A DNA stretch of 64,000 nucleotides, from contig NC_049983.1 in assembly GCF_000003815.2 (NCBI RefSeq), positions 12,595,715 through 12,659,714 of the forward strand, given 5' to 3'. The position numbers and the translations under genes are program-made. Shown piece by piece: positions 63,661 through 64,000 of this stretch; within the stretch, counting starts at the first letter, position 1, and every line of letters begins with the position of its first letter. The stretch comes from Branchiostoma floridae (lineage: Eukaryota > Chordata > Leptocardii > Amphioxiformes > Branchiostomatidae). The notes under the pieces were generated by a model, which made no database searches, was not told where the DNA came from, and saw only the letters and a program-made list of their open reading frames with translations.

Positions 63661-64000
63661 AAACAAGTCAGCAGTACATAAATATGCATCTGAAAGATAA
63701 AAATATAACTACATGTACAACTCATACAAGAACGGCTCCCATGGATCATACCGGTATCCTGAATATCTAAAGTAGCTTTCATGTTGCTGGCATTATCCTC
63801 GTACAAGTACATGTAACTTTTACAAGGAATCTACTATTGGAACAACTACTTCAAAATTGTCCAATGGTTTCAAATTTCTACACTGTTAACAAAGAGTGGA
63901 AAAAAATGTGTTCCTGTACTACGAATCCTGCAACCATTTAAAGACTTGCAAGACAGACAGCACAGTGCATCTCTCTTGGCTCTGTTTAAAACCTGTGGTT
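63661..64000. other. Right edge, nothing recognised
   Basis: Probably intron of the minus-strand membrane-anchor gene. No exon seen. Confidence 0.4.

Overview
The window looks like amphioxus (Branchiostoma, Cephalochordata) nuclear DNA. This is an inference from three things: genes with many introns and vertebrate-like exon phases (a MOV10L1-like helicase, a cytosolic sulfotransferase, a group-4 opsin), families expanded in lancelets (fibrinogen-related proteins, RING-NHL genes), and dense short DNA transposons, Helitrons, SINEs and a CR1-like LINE. There are four assembly gaps (13375-13474, 22307-22409, 22744-22933, 51401-51500). No operons, CRISPR arrays or bacterial features are present.

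Layout. 1-5340: the 5' half of a minus-strand MOV10L1 gene (piRNA-pathway RNA helicase), ten exons in perfect phase, running off the left edge at the Walker A motif. Its introns hold a hAT MITE and the end of another DNA transposon. 5408-5676: a 5S rRNA-derived SINE. 6561-9516: a CR1-like LINE with one long open endonuclease/reverse transcriptase frame. 10458-13327: a complete seven-exon sulfotransferase (+). 16514 to about 22.9 kb: a secreted coiled-coil/fibrinogen-domain protein (+), interrupted by two gaps. 24074-25631: a METTL27-like SAM methyltransferase (+). 26097-29848: a second METTL27-like copy that has exons 1, 4 and 5 but no visible exons 2-3; an intronless RING-NHL gene (26777-27976) and a broken piece of a second RING-NHL copy lie where those exons should be.

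33381-44132: a six-exon minus-strand opsin (322 codons, peropsin/neuropsin group) with the retinal-binding lysine but an altered DRY motif. 45-51 kb: a 29-bp minisatellite, a 1.1-kb inverted-repeat transposon, a three-unit tandem repeat and a tRNA-derived SINE. 52-61 kb: two nearly identical 1.8-kb Helitron/Helentron-like elements, one nested in a pogo/Tigger-like element and the other in a mariner-like element. 61.9-62.6 kb: two head-to-tail copies of a small inverted-repeat element. 62.8-63.0 kb: the last exon of a minus-strand gene encoding a C-terminal membrane anchor; its upstream intron carries a tandem array cut by a hAT-like MITE.

The genes have unrelated jobs (germline transposon silencing, sulfation, innate-type recognition, methyl transfer, ubiquitin ligation, light sensing) and I see no functional cluster. 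The most unusual items are the duplicated P-loop/splice-donor segment in MOV10L1, the METTL27/RING-NHL chimeric locus, the opsin with FRY in place of DRY, the sulfotransferase with an altered phosphosulfate loop, the cysteine-rich insert in the fibrinogen domain, and the nested Helitron pair.
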